32,339 nt of DNA, from NCBI GenBank assembly GCA_040143965.1, contig JASJQH010000083.1:1-32339 (forward strand), given 5' to 3'. The first letter of the stretch is position 1. Each line of letters opens with the position of its first letter. Source of the stretch: Basidiobolus ranarum (Eukaryota; Basidiobolomycota; Basidiobolomycetes; Basidiobolales). Positions 30,588-32,339 of this stretch are shown one piece after another. Position numbers and translations under genes: made by a program. A model generated the notes under the pieces. It made no database searches. It was not told the origin of the DNA and was given only the letters and a program-made list of their open reading frames with translations.

Positions 30588-32339
30588 GATACTTATTTCC
30601 TACGCAGTGAAGAGAGAAAGGGAGAGGAAAGAAGTAGAGGAAAGGGATATCGCAATGCAACCCCACGGACTGACAGGTGTACTTATATGCTACGGTGTTT
30701 AGGATCATCTGAAATAATGTAGATTAATTTGAGGATGATTTCTCTGCATTGGCTTAAGAGGTGTCACAACTTTGATCATTGGTGCATCCAGCACCTATTC
30801 TCATGTAGAGCCAAAAATTGACCATGTCACGTTATTCTGGGTACAAATCCGAAAAAGTTAAGAGAGCTGGGTGTAACATTCTGGCTAATCGGTAAAAAAC
30901 CATTACTAAAGTCCCTCAGCTAAAGCAAAATTACTGGATGGTGACCCAAGGCCTTACTGATCCCGGTTGGGAAGATTATCCTTTAGAATTCACATTGTCA
31001 CGTGCAGTGGAGTAATTATGACTGAGAAACTTTTCTTATTCGAGCTGCGAGTGAATGTAACCAGGGCGGCGGACATCAGGTAGTGCAACACACTGGAACG
31101 TTCTATGAAATAAGAGGCTTGTCTCCTGTGCGTATCTCCATAAGATGATAACAATAAATCAATCCGCTAGCACATAATGTCTTGCAGAAAACAACTTCAA
31201 ATCTATCCTCGTGATGAGCTTGATATGTGAAGCTCGGAAGCTTACTTGGCTCAAGCGGAAATAAGCACCCTGGATTACTAAATTTAATAACTCATTTGAT
31301 ACCAAAAAGGAGATCATTATGCAGACTACTTTCTCAATGCAGCGTATACACCACAGGGTTGACTGGACATATGCACGCGAATTGAGTCCCATATATTTTT
31401 TGGTGAAGTGAGATGAGGCGTTTAGCAATCATTTCTTTTAGCAGAAGCACGCCCTGCAACTTGTATCAACAGAAGCATGTCCTAGAATCGTCCCCGCATT
31501 CTGTTTCATATTATGATTGGATACGGAAGGCTGGAATTAAATCAGTAAACCGAGGCTACTTTTCACTAAAAAAGCTTTAATCTCTCCTGAAAATTAACAC
31601 TTCTAAATCAGCCACATTTTTATTGCTGGCTGGATTTGGCAAGGGTGGGCTTGCTTAGAGGTTAGTGACGAAGAAATTTGCTCTCGCCTTCTAATCGATT
31701 TTGCAAGCTAGCTATCCCGTATGTGGTTGGATTCGCGATCCTCTTGATCTTTGCGCATGTTTCGTCAACATCATCACTATGAAGTAGCGCCTCCCATGGT
31801 TCACAGGCTAAATAATTAATGCTGTGATTCATCTTATCTTCGATTGCCCTGATTGCCCTTGATCCAAGTGGGCAGAAGTGTGAAAACAATTTTTCGATCA
31901 ATCAATGATTTTGTGTCATTGTCGCTTGCTTATTAAGTGCGGGATCTACCGTAATGTAAGTCAATCTGCAGTTTGGGGGTCTTGGTGGCACATCGAGGCC
32001 TGTGAGAATAGTAAAATATCTTCTGTGCTACGTATTGATGTTTCTTGCCTAACTGGTTTCCGTATAAAGTTCATTTTAGGTTTTTAGATGCAAGCCTCAT
32101 TACAGGCAGGTAGCTGACCATGGAATTTTCTGAATGAACAGCCACTTGGTATGATGAACATCAAAGGAATTATTAGGAGTGTGTTGTGCAAAAAAATCCA
32201 ACTGAAAATAGCCATTAGCCTTGCCAGTAAGATTGCGTTTGGTAATGAAATCATGCCTCTTGCCCAGTAATTCCCCCATGTGGCTGAAAGAATTGACCAC
32301 AAATATCAGTAGGGATTTTCCCAGACCCAACAGGGTAAT
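30588..32339. other. Nucleotidase upstream region to the right edge
   Basis: Contains the nucleotidase promoter with TATA box, CACGTT (30828-30833) and CACGTG (30999-31004). Beyond about 31.1 kb no gene is seen; the minus frames at 31159-31428, 31662-31901 and 32084-32330 have no recognisable domains. A nine-base duplication (gattgccct twice) lies near 31843-31862. Confidence 0.4.
30682..30687 (-). promoter_or_regulatory. TATA box of the nucleotidase gene
   Basis: On the minus strand this reads TATAAG in the context GCATATAAGT, 95-100 nt upstream of the ATG at 30587. Confidence 0.5.

Noticed and set aside
32084-32330. Two overlapping minus frames at the right edge
   Set aside because: Short, mutually out of frame, without recognisable motifs; likely chance.

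Overview
This is an AT-rich eukaryotic nuclear window, most likely from an early-diverging (zygomycete-type) fungus. Genes are compact and carry many short GT-AG introns, mostly 47-95 nt, some with a visible TACTAAT/CTGAC-like branch site. A Cdc4/Mlc1-type myosin light chain, a UPF0658 Golgi protein, an Aim32-type protein and a Pdr16-type Sec14 protein all point to fungi. The placement below fungi is inference. No rRNA, tRNA, CRISPR array or recognisable transposable element was found.

Layout. 1-5.7 kb, all on plus: a myosin essential light chain with a first coding exon of only ATG, a PA-TM-RING ubiquitin ligase, a secreted eight-cysteine protein and an 85-aa protein. 6.0-9.4 kb, minus: the mitotic E2 enzyme UBE2C and an SLC35C2-like transporter. 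10.3-13.1 kb, plus: ribosomal protein eL31 and a UPF0658 Golgi membrane protein. 13.4-14.7 kb, minus: an unrecognised ~379-aa protein whose C-terminus resembles the 85-aa protein. 14.7-18.3 kb: gene-poor. 18.3-20.9 kb, minus: an intronless Sec14-like lipid-transfer protein and AIM32. 20.9-24.2 kb: gene-poor. 24.2-25.3 kb, plus: an unrecognised protein with three NPF motifs. 26.2-27.9 kb, minus: an HNH-nuclease-like domain joined to two Myb/SANT-like domains. 29.0-30.6 kb, minus: an intronless secreted 5'-nucleotidase. 30.6-32.3 kb: no gene seen.

The genes do not form one pathway or operon; the window looks like ordinary fungal euchromatin. Loose themes are ubiquitin (RING E3, UBE2C), endomembrane and lipid function (SLC35C2-like, UPF0658, Sec14) and cell division (Cdc4-like light chain, UBE2C). 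The least ordinary items are the HNH plus telobox-like SANT protein, which lacks the usual acidic residue before its catalytic histidine, and a small YH-x3-A-x2-C-x6-LT domain shared by two otherwise unrelated local genes. Exon coordinates were derived by hand from splice consensus, frame continuity and family conservation; no transcript data were available.
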